Assembly (NCBI GenBank): GCA_028023455.1
Contig: JAQFVV010000055.1
Span: 4,868,030-4,932,029 of the forward strand
Length of the DNA: 64,000 nucleotides
Direction of reading: 5' to 3'
DNA from: Epiperipatus broadwayi
Lineage: Eukaryota; Onychophora; Udeonychophora; Euonychophora; Peripatidae
Made by a program: the position numbers and the translations under genes. The notes under the pieces were generated by a model that was not told the origin of the DNA, searched no databases, and saw only the letters and a list, made by a program, of their open reading frames with translations. Position 1 is the stretch's first letter, and every line of letters begins with the position of its first letter. Positions 44,900 through 57,450 of this stretch are shown one piece after another.

Positions 44900-45163
44900 A
44901 AATAGAAATAAAACAAACTAACTCCTTTTTTTTTAAAACTTGTTTTTTTATATGACTATAATCATGAAAAAAAATCCAACGTTTCGACTATTTTATATAG
45001 TCTTTTTTAAGGCACACTAAAATAAAATATATATTTTTTATTTTATTGTGTCTTGAAAAAGACTATATAAAATAATCAAAACATTGGATTTTTTTTTTTC
45101 ATGATTATAGTCATATAAAAAACAAGTTTTAAAAAAGGAGTTAGTTTGTTTTATTTCTATTTT
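44900..45163. mobile_element. 264-bp palindrome with hammerhead-like strings (family D)
   Basis: Arms AAATAGAAATAAAACAAACT and AACTCC on the left, GGAGTTAGTTTGTTTTATTT on the right, centre near 45032. On the minus strand of the left arm: stem II GACTAT/ATAGTC (6 bp, loop ATAAA), GAAAC and GTT. The CTGANGA side is degraded to CTTAAAAA. The right arm is the mirror copy with AAAAC. GAAACGTY with no helix III loop resembles Penelope-type hammerheads. Confidence 0.7.
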
Positions 45164-45277
45164 GGATATTTATGAACTATTTTGAAAAGAAGAACTCTGT
45201 TCTTGATATGTTAAATTATTTTATTTAAACTTTATTTATACATTCATTGTTAATAGTCAATATGTCTTGTGATCTTA

Positions 45278-45378
45278 ATTAGGGCTTATATTTGGAGTGG
45301 GACTTATACTATAAGCATTGTGAATAATCATGCTATGGCTTATTTTCTGGTTAGGTCTTATTTTGGAGGAACATGTAG
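45278..45378 (+). repeat. right end of old DNA transposon (GGGCTTAT family)
   Basis: TTAGGGCTTATATTTGGAGT, TCATGCTATGGCTTATTTTC, GGTCTTATTTTGGAGGAACA. Same as 14392-14512; inverted to 41404. Confidence 0.5.
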
Positions 45379-45404
45379 TTGGAGTGCACTTAGGAAAGTT
45401 AAAA

Positions 45405-45610
45405 TTGACTATTTGTTAGTCTGTTTATAGAACAGCTTATACTTTTCTGTTTAAAGAGGTTTATTTAAATTATTTCAATTAATAATTTCATTCTCTGTGG
45501 GATACTGAACCATAAAGTGAATTCCATCTTTATTATTTAAAGGGGGTTGCCTTGACAACAGATCTGAGATTGTTATTGGCTTATTTTTAACTGCATTCAT
45601 TTATTTACAT
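45405..45610 (+). repeat. unclassified repeat R2, copy 2
   Basis: GACTATTTGTTAGTCTG, AGGTTTATTTAAAT, CAATTAATAATTTCAT, TCCATCTTTATTATTTAAAG and GTTGCCTTGACAACAGAT. Same order as 46255-46500. Confidence 0.65.
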
Positions 45611-46254
45611 AATATTTATATGTATTAAAAATATTTATTATTTATATTTGTTGTTTTTTTTTTTTGTTTGGGCAAAAATAAATTTTTGTATTTGCTATGC
45701 CATTATATAGAATGTTGATACTTATGTACTTGGACAGTTGTCCAGTGAAAAGATGGTTGACTCTCTGTCCAAGCTGTGTATAGTACCAACTAGTAAATCA
45801 ACATATGCTTTATGTAATATTGTTTATCTATTGATCGTACAAATTTTAAGATGTTAGCGCATTTGGATTATGTCTTCAACTGTCTCCATGCCACTATGAA
45901 ATCTTGCAAACCATTTGAAAACATCCTTTTGTCTCATGGCTTCTCTGCCATACATTTCTGGAGCATTTGTGCCCAATTTGAAATAAAATTTAATGTTAAT
46001 GCCTTATTCCATTATGGAATGTGATACATAACATGTTGTCATATTTCAGGTTATGATCCTAATACTCGATCCTTTAAAATTTCTTATTATAAATAGCTAA
46101 ACTATGTTACTTATGTAACACATTTTAATTCAGAGATGGCACTGCAGGCAACTTGGAGATAAAACCAGTCACCAATTATCTTTTCACGGATACATACTGT
46201 GCGTATTTATTATAAAATATTATATATACATAGTTTGAAAGTTATATTGGCAGT

Positions 46255-46500
46255 TTGAATATTATGATTGACTATTTGTTAGTCTGAACACATTATATTC
46301 ATCTGTTTAATGAGATTTATTTAAATTTCTTTGTATCAATAATTTCATCCTATGTGGTCAAGTTGTAATCTTTGATTTCTATATATATGAGTCCATAAGT
46401 AAAAGTGGATTTCTGCCTTTGTTGTTAAAAAGTTGCATTGGCAACAGATTGAGATTGTTATTGTTTAAATATTGACTGTTTTCATGTATTTAGAGATATG
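46255..46500 (+). repeat. unclassified repeat R2, copy 3
   Basis: GACTATTTGTTAGTCTGA, GAGATTTATTTAAATTT, AATAATTTCATCC and GTTGCATTGGCAACAGATTG. No ORF. GTTGCC/GGCAAC is a short internal inverted repeat. Confidence 0.65.
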
Positions 46501-47014
46501 TATGTATTATAAGGAAATACTCTGATACTTGAACTTAGTGTCAAATTTTAAATTTGGGCTAGAAATGCTATGATAATCGCTATCCTAATAAATGATTAAT
46601 AATAATCATTAATGGATTTATCTGAAGTGGATAGTATCAAAGTTACGAGTGTGAAACATTTGCCACTTTGATATTATATTGCTATACAGAAAAAGTAAAA
46701 TAGAAACAGACAAGCATTGTATTTTAAATAAAATTACCAAAAAAATCAGTCAGATATCACATGACCTAATTTAATAAGCTTGTATTTACAAATGTTATAT
46801 ATAGAGCTTGCAAAATAAGCTCTTAACAAGCTTTGCAGAATAAATAAATAAGATCACACAAGAATAACAATTATACTGAAGTAGGGGAAACCAAAGATTA
46901 TCAGCAAATTGAGAAAAAGTGACAAATAAAATAATCAATTAAATAATTATATTTAATATCGATTTTAAAAATTTCTTCAGGTATTCAAATAAATTGGATC
47001 TACATTTTAATCCA
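46501..47014. other. non-coding, nothing recognised
   Basis: AT-rich, no supported feature. Confidence 0.35.
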
Positions 47015-47112
47015 TCTATCATCATCATCAACATTTTCAACCATATTGATCCACTAGCGAATGAAGATCTCTCCAAGTTCAATTTATCTTCTACAATCTG
47101 TAGCCTCTCCCA
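47015..47112 (-). pseudogene. LINE 3' end fragment (RTE/CR1-like)
   Basis: CATCATCATCAACATTTTCA, GATCCACTAGCGAATGAAGA and TCTCCAAGTTCAATTTATC are the reverse complement of the LINE tail at 25462-25640. Very short. Confidence 0.65.
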
Positions 47113-49280
47113 ATATACTTCTATATATATATTTAAGTATATACTTATCTGTATATACAATAATTTGGTTCCTGTATGTACATCAACTCATTATTCATGG
47201 AAAAAAAGTCATGGAAGTGAGGAGACTGAATAAAAATTAGTTTTTCATTAAACCCTTCCGTTTATAATTATTTGTTTTTAGCAGTGCAACAAAGTTACTT
47301 AATAATGTAGAAATAAATTGAAATGATGTACATTTTCATGTTTATGTTTTCATACCATATTAATATATTTAATTTTGGAAATTTACTCTTATTCAGTTAG
47401 GCAATTTCCCAATCATAAGATGTTTTTAAAAAGATTTTTAAAAATCTAATGCTAAAATACTTTTCTTTCAATTTTACAAAAAAAAAAAAAGTATGTATTT
47501 TTTTTTTTCAATTTCATTTCTAGCTTTAGACTACAAGATCTTTAATAAAATATAACCTACAAGGTGCATTTGTTCATTGTTTATTTATTTAGAATATGGA
47601 ATAACATATCATAAAGGCACTCGTAAAAATTGAAATCAGGAGATAGACTCATTAGTGGATTTATTAAGTTCTTCAATTCTATCCTGTCACCATATATTTA
47701 ATAACCACTCAGTATGTGGTTCATGGATTATGTTTGTTCATCTACAGCTAAAGTCAGTGATGGTCATATTCCATTTATGAAGCCGATGAGCATGATAACC
47801 ATGGGTTGTCCTGAATATAATTAATAAGATTCTAGTTGCATCTAAGATCAACTCCAATTGACACTATTATTGGATCTAGAAAAAGAATTTGGTTCAGAAC
47901 TTCATAAGAATTCCACTTTTTACACTGTAATTTTTAGATTGTAGATTCTCGATTGAGCATTCAAAAAATTTTAGATGGTGAAACTATATCTTGAGTTATT
48001 GGAAAGTCCGATTTTCTTAACAGCCTTTTATATATTTTCTGTGAGGCAACTTATCATTCATTTTTAAACCCTAAGTATCTAATAATTATAATGTTGAAAC
48101 ATAAGCCTTTCTTATTTAAGGATTCTTAATGCTTATAATTTAATAAAAGATGGAGAATGTTTTCTAAATATTAACCATTTGCCTACTCATTGATTTCTCA
48201 AGCTTATAGTGGATGGCTCTAGAATAGGTGAAAATAACTGCTCTACAGCTTCTTTTGAGTTTATATATAAAGAAAAATACTAAATCTTAATGAATTATAT
48301 AATGTGATTTATGCCAGGGTTGGAGTTATAAAGTAGTGATGAATTTACATCACAGAAATATTAATCTATTCATAAAAAAAAGAGGATTGTATTTGAATCA
48401 AACGAATGCAGTCATCCAAAATTGTATTCTCACTACATTTTTACAAATTAAGCATGGCAAAATTCTTAATAATAATTGTCCACTTAATGTCAAACATAGC
48501 CAGTTCTTTGTCATTTTAACTAGAATCATAAACTGAGATTAGATCAGTAAAGATAGGACCAGTTTTTAATTTATCTTTAGAAGCTTTTTCAGTGCAGTTG
48601 TTAAAGGCTTGTTCACAATAAACTTTTTCCTAATTTAAACCCAGCATGCTCTGCAGATAGATCGCTCTCAACTACAGGCAAAATTCTTGTTAATATGTTA
48701 CTTTCAAATAGCATATAGGTTATATAAAAATGATATTGGGCAATATTTTTACTTACTTATGAATTAATACAGGAATCTATTGCAATGCAATTCACTCTAT
48801 TCAGAACTTGAAATCTTAATTTATTTAATCGTATGGTTTGTCAATAATGAAATCAAAGTTTAATTCAGTGATAAAATATCGACACCGTTTAGAATTCATT
48901 TAAATTAGTTATCGAAAAGGCTGCTAGTGTTCTTTATCTTCTATTAATGTTTCTCCAGTCACAATAACTTGGTAAATTTTTTAAATACAAACTAATGATA
49001 TATATATATGTTACCAACCAGAAATTCCTATTACATTTTGTAAGGGACTGACAATGTTTTGTTTATTTGATACAAACTTGTAATTTAAATAAAAATCTCA
49101 TGTATTCACGGAAATGGTTAAAACAGAAAAATGTGAATATTTAGTCATCGGCATTTTCAAACGAAACTGAAACTTGTCTTTTGGAAAAATTTTATTTAAT
49201 TTCTACATCAATTCAATAAAACTAAAAAAAAAAATCAAACAATAATTGGAATAAACATTTCCTTCTATGATATAACCATG
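47113..49280. other. mostly non-coding; satellite-like fragment at 48178-48255
   Basis: 48178-48255 (CTCATTGATTTCTCAAGCTT, AGTGGATGGCTCTAGAATAG) is one worn unit of the 100-bp repeat. The remaining 2 kb has no supported gene. Confidence 0.4.
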
Positions 49281-49627
49281 CAGGGGTAGGGGACTTCCGG
49301 CCCATAGGCCAAGTCCGGCACACGAAAGTATTCAATCCGGATCCCAGACATTTTCACATACGTATATAAAATGAATCTGTATAAAACTTCTATTCAAACA
49401 TGTAGTGCAGTGAAGTATTGAATTAAGAGTTATACAATATTTTCTCAAACATCTTTTTCTCTCTCCAACCTTTATAATAATTCAACTTTATTCTATCAGA
49501 GGAAAACTAATTAAATTTTTGATCAAATATAGTAGATTAATTTTTAAGTCGATAATTTTGTGTGGTTGGCCAATGAGATTATAAAGATCCAAATGGCCCT
49601 TAGCAAGAAAAAAGTTCCCCATCACTG
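49281..49627. mobile_element. hAT-like MITE, 347 bp
   Basis: Left end CAGGGGTAGGGGACTTCCGG and right end (complement) CAGTGATGGGGAACTTTTTT are hAT-style terminal repeats starting CAG. Interior GCCCATAGGCCAAGTCCGGC is the GC-richer subterminal region typical of these elements. No transposase coding. An 8-bp TSD is not convincing. Confidence 0.7.
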
Positions 49628-49632
49628 GTTTA

Positions 49633-49890
49633 TTGTAAGGTTAACCAATTTTAAGTAATCCTAGAGTCGCACGAATATATATATATATGTATTTATCCAA
49701 GGACTGCGTCCAAAATAATAAATGTAGTACATATATTAAATTACTGAAGATTCTACCATTAGTTAGACTAAGTAGGTACTTCAAATATATATATAAAATT
49801 AATGGTGCTTATAAAGTTTTTAACAAAATACAATGGTTTTATATCATTTTAGTGAAAGCTATATGATAATTTGACTTCAATGCTTGCGAC
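49633..49890 (+). mobile_element. degraded hAT-like copy
   Basis: TTAACCAATTTTAAGTAATC, CAAGGACTGCGTCCAAAATA, ATAAATGTAG and later TTTAGTGAAAGCTATATGAT, AATGCTTGCGAC match 23460-23620 and 24630-24740. Borders unclear. Confidence 0.45.
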
Positions 49891-49939
49891 TATGAATTGC
49901 AATATAAAATCTTTCACGGGCCACACAAACCTTTACCAT

Positions 49940-50100
49940 GATTACATACAACTCATGGTCAATGTTTTGGACAGCTCTGGTTTGTTGCAATGGCCTAGTT
50001 CATGGTTCATGCATTGCAGCTCCTCTCCGTCAATCCACGCTCAAACTTCCTATGAACTTACGAGCAATAAATCCATTTTTTTTATATCTATGAGAAGCCC
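49940..50100 (+). repeat. family C copy, long form
   Basis: GTTTTGGACAGCTCTGGTTT head, GTTCATGGTTCATGCATTGC, GAACTTACGAGCAATAAATC tail. The GGACAGCT head is also at 55970-56000. The small ORF across it is not a gene. Confidence 0.5.
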
Positions 50101-50474
50101 CATACATTTTAAATAATAAAAGCAATATATATATATATGAATGACTGTTTATGAATATACTATCTGAAATAAATTACAGATATATCAAAATTGTTGTTTT
50201 TTTTTTTTTTTGGTGGGAGAAATAAAATATTTTATATTCCAAAACAAAATTATTTTAAATACTGTATTGTATTTTAGTGCAGATTTATATTAATTAAAAA
50301 TAAATTATTATATGTCTGCATTTTGAAGATGTTTAATTACTACAACATGTTTACTTTAGTTAACTTTTTGAAAACCTATTAGCAAAAAAAAGATAGCAAT
50401 AATGAAAATCCATTCAATGATTTTTTGATATTTTATTTGCATTCTTTAAATAAATCTCTAAGCTCTGGATGGAA

Positions 50475-50660
50475 GAAATATCTTGAATGGTTTGATGCAC
50501 TGGACTTCAAGGTCCATGGATCACAAGCCAACTCTATGACTTCTGGTTTTCGAACTCACAAGGTCATTTGAGATTTGACCTCTCAAGTGGCAGACTGAGT
50601 TCAATACTTTCGATAAATAAATAACCAAATGGTTTCATTGCTCATGGATTCCTAATAAGT
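50475..50660 (+). repeat. family C copy, rearranged
   Basis: TTGATGCACTGGACTTCAAG, GGTCCATGGATCACAAGCCA, CTCTATGACTTCTGGTTTTC match family C, then diverge. Confidence 0.5.
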
Positions 50661-52544
50661 TTTAATGCCAGAAGAGACATCTGGCCACAATCCAAGGAAG
50701 GATCTTAAGCCCAAGCATGAATGAGGGAACATATTTTTTTTGTTTAACATTTCTACCGTAAGTAATTTATGAATATCATATGTTAACAAAAAAGTTTCAA
50801 TCATGTTACGTGATTGCATGCATTATTCAGTCACCAAACTACATCAAAGACTGTCAAATCTTTGCAGTGGGTTTACGTTTCAAGGAAATCTCTCTACTGC
50901 CAAGAGTATCACTAATCATCCAAGCAAATGTAACGATTATTGTTATATTAATATCGATAAATTCACTCTCGATATTAAAATACGAACAATCAAGACTGAG
51001 ACAGAGTTATATAAATTCATTTTAGTTATTATTATGTTTGAACCCCCTATTTGTTATTAAGAAAGTTTTATTCTAGAAGGCAGACTAATAAATAATAAAC
51101 TACTAGTAAACAATTTACGCAGAACACAAATAAATTGCATAAATACTAATTTATTAAGTTAACTATATACAATATATATATACACATCCTTTTATAAATG
51201 TAGGATTCAATATTTCTTTTATCTGTATCTCTACAAACTAATTAGTATTATTTATCATACTAATTTTATATTCCATACTCTCTTTGAGTCTTTAAAAATA
51301 GTAATAAAGATTTGAGATGGCCTGTAGTTTGCTTTTTGTCTATATAGGGCAGAGTCCTCAGGAAATGATATTTCTCATTGAATTTTTCCATTGTTTCAAA
51401 ACCACAGTTCTCCAATGATCCCAATATAAATTATTATTTTTTATCCTTGTTTTTTCTGTCATGTCCAATCCTTTGGGTAAATGCCAATATCTTAAGCTGA
51501 TTAGCTAGATTTAATCAGCGTAATCTGACTACTATAAAATAAAACCATTCCTTAAGTTCTTTAGTTATCTGAAATATTTGTTTTTTTCATTCCATTTAAT
51601 TAGATAATCTTCAAAGTTGATGAATTTTGCTTTTCATTACTCCTAATTAATTTTTGCTATTTTTATTGTACTTTTAATTCTAACCTTGATTAATAAACCT
51701 TACTTTGAAATATTGTATGTAATTAATATATTAATGCTTCTAAAAATATATGTGAACAAACCTTGAGAGATGAAAGTTCCTATCACAATGCACAATATAT
51801 TCTTATTTGATCATTATGTTATGCACTGTGATTAGAGCTTATATCTCTTTTGTTTCTGAGTGTTATTCTATAAATTGCATATTTTTATGAAAAAATTATT
51901 AATCAAGGGTTAATTAATAAAATGGCATTACATAACTCTGCCCTAGTTAATGTTAGCCATATTTAAATAGATTGATTTATGAAAAAGTCATAGCTTAGGT
52001 TATTAATAGTTTATTAATAAGCTAGTCGATTTATTAACACTAATATATTATGAATGATTGCTTCATTTGTGAGATCGATTTGTAATACTCTTGGCAGTAC
52101 TGCAAAGTGTCTTATCAGTTTTTACATAGAATGATGATTGAATAGAGAATATATCATGCATTGTGATAGGAGTTTACATCCTTCAAGTTTGCTTCTATAC
52201 ATTTCTAGATGTATTAATCTATTAATTACAAACTCATTTTTGTTAATTACATTTTTTTAATATTTTGTTCATTACATAAATATTTTATAAAAGACAACTA
52301 GCAGTTTTTGTTTTATTTTAAATGCTTCATTCATTTATCTTTTTATGGTAGCTGTTAGTATCACCAACTATCCAAATTTTCTTTTATTTACTACCAGCAA
52401 TCTTTGATTAACCGAGTGATGAACAAGGCCAGAGATCATATTTTCATAATAGGAATAATGTCAGAAAATGCAAATGGACCAGAAACATAATAGAATTGTG
52501 GAATCTATTTTTTACATTTAACAAATACACATATTGTACTGAGT
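50661..52544. other. non-coding; unexplained open frames at 50780-51060
   Basis: 50780-51060 carries two overlapping plus ORFs. The frame at 50803 has CMHYSVTKLHQRLSNLCSGF and KTETELYKF, more protein-like than average, but I see no domain or splice pair. 51778-51800 and 52148-52166 are short inverted repeats (ATCACAATGCAC / GCATTGTGAT). Confidence 0.35.
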
Positions 52545-54065
52545 TATACATCATCATCATTTTCAATCACTATCAATCCACTGCAGAATAATCTCTTCAA
52601 GTTCAGTCCATCTTCCTCTGATCTCTAATCTCTTTTCTCTACATCACCTCACCCACTTTCTTATTTCATCAATCTATCTCACATGTGGTCTCTTTCTAGG
52701 TAAACAATCTCTTGGAATCCAGTTTCCGATTTCAAATATCCATATATTATCATTTCTTCTAGCAATATGCCCAGCCCAATTCCACTTCAGTCTCTTAATT
52801 ATTTCAATGATGTCAGTAACACTTGTTCCCCCATGTATTTTGTTTTCAATCTCTTCTTGTTACTCCTAACATGCATCTCTAATTCATCAAATGATCTGAA
52901 ATCTTTGTATTACTCTTCTGTTAAGTATCCAAGTCTTAGGTCCATAAGTAAGAACTGGTAAAACACATTTATGAAAACCCTTTTCAAACACATTATTTCT
53001 ACCAAAAGCATTCCAACCATGTTGAATTCTATGATTAATTTTGCCCATTATTTTTCCATCTGTAGTAATAATCTAATAGGTATTTGTAATTGTTAACTTC
53101 TTCTAATTCACCGTTATCAATCTTTATTTTCTTCTTTTGAGAAAATCCACTGAACATCACTTTAGTCTTTTTAGCTTTTATCTTTAATTCAGTTTTCTTA
53201 TTTTCATTTGATAACTCATGTAACATTTCCTGAAACTCTAGACCATTATTTGCAAAACCATCTGCAAAATCTAGATAACTTAAATTATCTCCATTTATTA
53301 TTACTGCCATAGCTCCTTATTTTAATCCACAATACTTCTTATAAAATTGCTGTAAACAGTGTTGGAGATATGGAGTCATCCTGTCATACATCCTTCTTAA
53401 TGTTAATTTTCCTAGTGTGACTATGTAATATAATCATTGCTATTGCATTATAATAAATATTTTTAAGAATATGATGATATCATGGCATCTATATCTTGAT
53501 GGTCCAGTGCTTTAATCACTGAAGAAATACAATAAAATGCTTTTTCATAATCTATAAATCCAAAGCAAAATGGCAAATCATATTAATTGCTCCTTTCTAT
53601 AACTTCTCTCAATAATTGAATGTGCTAAAACCACTTTTAAATTTAGCTTGTTCTTTTGGTTAGTTAAAATCCAAAATTCACTATACATGAGTTTGACGAA
53701 AGACTGATAGGTCTGTAATTTCTAATATCTTTTTATCACCTTTTTAAAATATTAATACTGTATTCTTCCAATCATCTGATACATTTTTATTATTTAGACA
53801 TTCCAATATATAATTTTGCCAACAATTTTTCTATTTCTTCGCTTCTTTTAAGATATATATCATATCTAGTACAATTGTATCATTACTTAGAGCTTTTCCT
53901 TTCATAGATTTTATTGCATTTCTCACCTCTTCATTTAAAATTCTGGGAAATTCAGAAAATGTATTTGTAAGGGATACTTTTTTTTCAATTCTTTATTGCT
54001 ATATAATTTTTTATAGAACTTTTCCACATATTTCATGATGTCATCTCTCATTGTAATAATACCTT
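52545..54065 (-). pseudogene. LINE fragment with RT domain (RTE/CR1-like)
   Basis: Minus-strand order: NEEVRNAIKSMKG-like start of RT (54000-53900), a YLDFADG palm motif near 53270 where F/YADD is expected, ELSNENKKTELKIKAKKTKV thumb-entry region, a VLPVLTYGP block near 52940, and the C-terminal RPRK...WMDEI-type tail and ATGATGATG terminus at 52545. About 1.5 kb, so 5'-truncated, with multiple stops. It is the longest member of the family that also left fragments at 21455, 23862, 25462, 26095, 26585 and 47015. Confidence 0.8.
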
Positions 54066-54612
54066 CACCTTTACTTCTTATTGAACCTGTGGACCTATAT
54101 ATGTAACAGTATTTAAGAAAAGTTTGTTTCTCTCTCGTGCTGTAAGTTAATCAAAATATCATTAATTCAAATTCTTCTAGTATTCAGACAAAATTATTTT
54201 AATGTATTGTTTAATTACTGTTATATATATATAAATTGTATTATAAATTTAAGTACTGTAATTAAAAAAATTATATTGGTTATAATAAACAAAAAAATTG
54301 AAAAATTAAGGTTTATTTATGTTTACAGAAGAGTTTTAATTCTAATGAGGAGAAATAGTTTAATCCTAAAATTTCACAAATCCAAAAAAATCCTGGAATG
54401 AGGATTTTGAATTAAAGATAATCTATCTTTATTATGATTTATAACTAATATACAATGTTTGACTTATCAGTATTGGTAAATTAATTAATCTGAATTGTTA
54501 GATATATAACTCATGCTATTCATTAATATTAAAATATGTATTTCAAGTTACTTGCAGAGAAGGAATACTAATACATCTTCAGCACCTTATAGAATGTAGT
54601 GAAATTCTATAG
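54066..54612. other. non-coding, nothing recognised
   Basis: AT-rich; ORF 54207-54401 is low-complexity. Confidence 0.35.
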
Positions 54613-55574
54613 CAGATTGTCCAATCTTATGTAATTCAAGGGCCACATTAAAAAAAATATATCTAAGGTGCACATCCAAAATAATCAATACCATACATAA
54701 TATTTGATTCTTAAATCTATATGTTGAATGTTTTACTATATAATATAGTATAGTCTCATTTCACATTGTATTCTTTAGATCCTGACAAAACTTGCATGCA
54801 TGCAAGACATTGAATGCTATTTTTGTTTTTTGTAATCAAGTAGTCTGATTCTCGTTTTTAATGTATTCACTTTTCATCTTCAAATTTTTTAATTGATTGT
54901 TTGACAGTACTGAATATTGGGATGGTCAAACTTTTAGATGTTGAGGGTAATTTTTTTAGTGAAAGTGTACCTGAGGATGACTGTTTTTTTTTCAAGACTT
55001 CGAACTGGAAACTAGGAAAAAAAATGTTACTTTGCCAGAACAGAACAAAATAACAGTTCAAAGTTCTGGTTTTTTTTAAATGTACAGTACTTATGAATTT
55101 TTTTTTTTTATAAGGGCTTTTTAAGTATTCACAAATATTGGTGATGTTTTTAGAAGATTCTTATGAACTGATGATTTTTTTTTTCTATCAAAGACATTAT
55201 CTATGACAACTATTAAAGTACATCGGTTCCCTCTAGTTCTACAATTTATCCATGTTGCTTTAAAAAAATTTATTAAATTACAATTATTAAATTGCCTATA
55301 AATAATTATTTTTTAAAAAAATTCAAGAAAATATATAGAAAAAAAAATATTGTTTTAGAACTGAATTTGATTCTTTTCAGCTTTTTCCAATATGGGTTTA
55401 TTTTTGAAATTGACAATAACAACAGGTATTATTTTAAATTTAACTATTTTTAAACAAGAGTAATTTTGAATTTTTATTTTTTATATTCAAATCAGCTCTG
55501 AATTTATCACTATAATTTTTCAATGTTCGTGTCAGCTTCTGGGGATCTTGCAGTTGATGTCTTGGCCACCCCTG
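54613..55574. mobile_element. hAT-like element, ~960 bp, degraded
   Basis: Left end CAGATTGTCCAATCTTATGT with AAGGGCCACATTAAA; right end (complement) CAGGGGTGGCCAAGACATC. Both start CAG and share the C-CAA block, a typical hAT end pattern. Minus-strand ORFs inside (54867-55061, and 55440 to the right end) may be transposase debris but show no dimerisation domain I can identify. TSD not clear. Confidence 0.6.
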
Positions 55575-55949
55575 GTATATTATAATAAAATTCAATAAAT
55601 AGAAGTACATTATTGAAGATAATACAAAATAAATCATATTGGGTATTTGATCAATAGTAATACAACTCAACAACTGAACAAATGAACCATAATTGAACAG
55701 AACTAATTGCACACATGTTCACCGTAAATGTTCAGAGCATGTGCATTGGATCATATCAGCGCAAGGCCACTTTTTTGTCATATCTTATATTTGAAAAATA
55801 CGCATGAGTTGTAAAAATACGATAATATCCATATCAAGATTATTGATTAGTAATAGAATTAAAATACATGATAAGCATTTAAAAATTATTTTACTTTTTT
55901 CACTTGAAAAATCAAAATCTCTAAATGGGTTGTACAAATCCTCATCGTT

Positions 55950-56300
55950 GATAACTTGCAGCTATATTTTGGACAGCTTTGTTCTGTGGCAATGTACACG
56001 GAAAATGGAACTACTGTATCACATACTAGCAGGACTCCACATTTGGACGATTAAATCAAATCTATCACTGTCCATGATCTTGTTATTTGTACTAAGAGTC
56101 TCTTTGAAAGGTGATAATTTCTAGTATTTGTAATTGAAGCAACAAATAATTTGTGCCGCTGTTGCTAATGCTACATTTTTGTGCTGTATGGTTTTAGTAC
56201 ATTGGGGACTAGAGCTTGAAATCGGATCGAGGTTCCAGTCTAGTCGTCTCTGCTGCTTGAACTTCTCATGAATTTCCAATCATAAACTGATTGTATTTAT
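55950..56300 (+). repeat. family C related sequences, two partial copies
   Basis: 55960-56010 has the TTTTGGACAGCTTTGTTCTG head. 56190-56300 has TACATTGGGGACTAGAGCTT and CTGCTTGAACTTCTCATGAA with a CAATCATAAACTGATTG tail. The 106-codon ORF 55804-56124 over this area is therefore not called as a gene. Confidence 0.45.
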
Positions 56301-56854
56301 AATTTACAAATTGGTTTTTAAAGTAAAATAACCAAATGTTTAGTCATGTGATGTCTGAGTGGCATGTTGAGCTTCTGTACATGAATTTAAAGTTGTCAGT
56401 TTTTCAAACATCTAAGTTTTCGTACTTGAAGAAATTCCCTGTGCTTATGTATACTGGATATATATATATTGCATGCACAGATAATGCATTCATTTAAAAG
56501 CTCGTTACATTTTAAACTTTTATATTTAGGATTTTTCAATCTTATTCCAACCGTTAAAAATAGTTCTGATGAGCTGATATTTAATCAAGAATTATCGAAA
56601 ACATATTGAATTTCTTAATGCTGCTAAACAAAACTGTGTGAATTAAATCAAAATAAATTCCATCAGGTCTTTTTTTTAAAAAAAAAGTCAGATTTTAAAA
56701 AATCAAACAAGTCTACGCAAATATAGACAAAAATAAAATTGTATCCTTTAGAAGGGTTATATGTATAACACTCTTGTTGGAAGAATGAAGAATGGTTTAT
56801 ATCTTTTTTCTATAGGCTATAAATTAGACAATAGAATTAATATCTTAGCCTTAT

Positions 56855-56975
56855 GTGGTAGAGACCAATGGTAGCGTAGTAAGCTCTGGGGCGGAAAGTC
56901 TATGAATCGCAGACCGGCTCTACCATTTCCGGTGCTCGAACTTTTTACCAATACCACACAATAAATGATTTAATT
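56855..56975 (+). repeat. family C copy, best preserved
   Basis: ACCAATGGTAGCGTAGTAAG, CTCTGGGGCGGAAAGTCTAT, GAATCGCAGACCGGCTCTAC, CATTTCCGGTGCTCGAACTT, then AATAAATGATTTAATTATT. It is GC-richer than its flanks and is the best copy for building a consensus. Confidence 0.65.
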
Positions 56976-57279
56976 ATTATAATTTTTAATTAATATTTTT
57001 TAAAGTCTGCGTATCTGAGTGTTTGTATATAGATAAATATTTTTAATCTACATTCTGAATGCTTTGCGTTTGTTTACTAGTATTGTTTTATTTTTGTGCT
57101 AAAAGTTAAAATTATTGTGGATTATGTAAATCCAGAAAACATAGTTTATTAAAATGAAACGTAATATTGTGGCCCATTTTATGATGAATAATAGCTTTAG
57201 ATTCACTATCGGAAAAAGTTGACTCTGTCAGCTTAAGATGCTGCAAATCTATAAAACCAATTAAAAAATTACACGTTTC

Positions 57280-57450
57280 ACAGCCTAATATCTTTTATCA
57301 CAACTGTGACACTTAATGTAAGCTTTAGTAATTAATAGGTGCCAGGGGATAGTCCTTAATATCCAGTGCTCTCCTATCCAATATCCTCGGACTAATTTCT
57401 AGTTTACTTGTTAAAGCTTACATTAAGTGATATAGCTGTTGTGAAAGAAA
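57280..57450. repeat. palindrome with truncated family A unit
   Basis: Left arm ATCTTTTATCACAACTGTGA, CACTTAATGTAAGCTTTAGT; right arm TTAAAGCTTACATTAAGTGA, AGCTGTTGTGAAAGAAAAAA. The loop keeps TCCAATATCCTCGGACTAAT and TTTCTAG of family A but lacks CTGATGA. Same outer arms as 34518-34622. Confidence 0.65.

Noticed and set aside
50803-51060. 85-codon plus ORF with several cysteines
   Set aside because: Cysteine spacing does not form a recognisable zinc finger, and the overlapping frame is also open.
55804-56124. 106-codon plus ORF
   Set aside because: Overlaps family C repeat sequence and has no domain.
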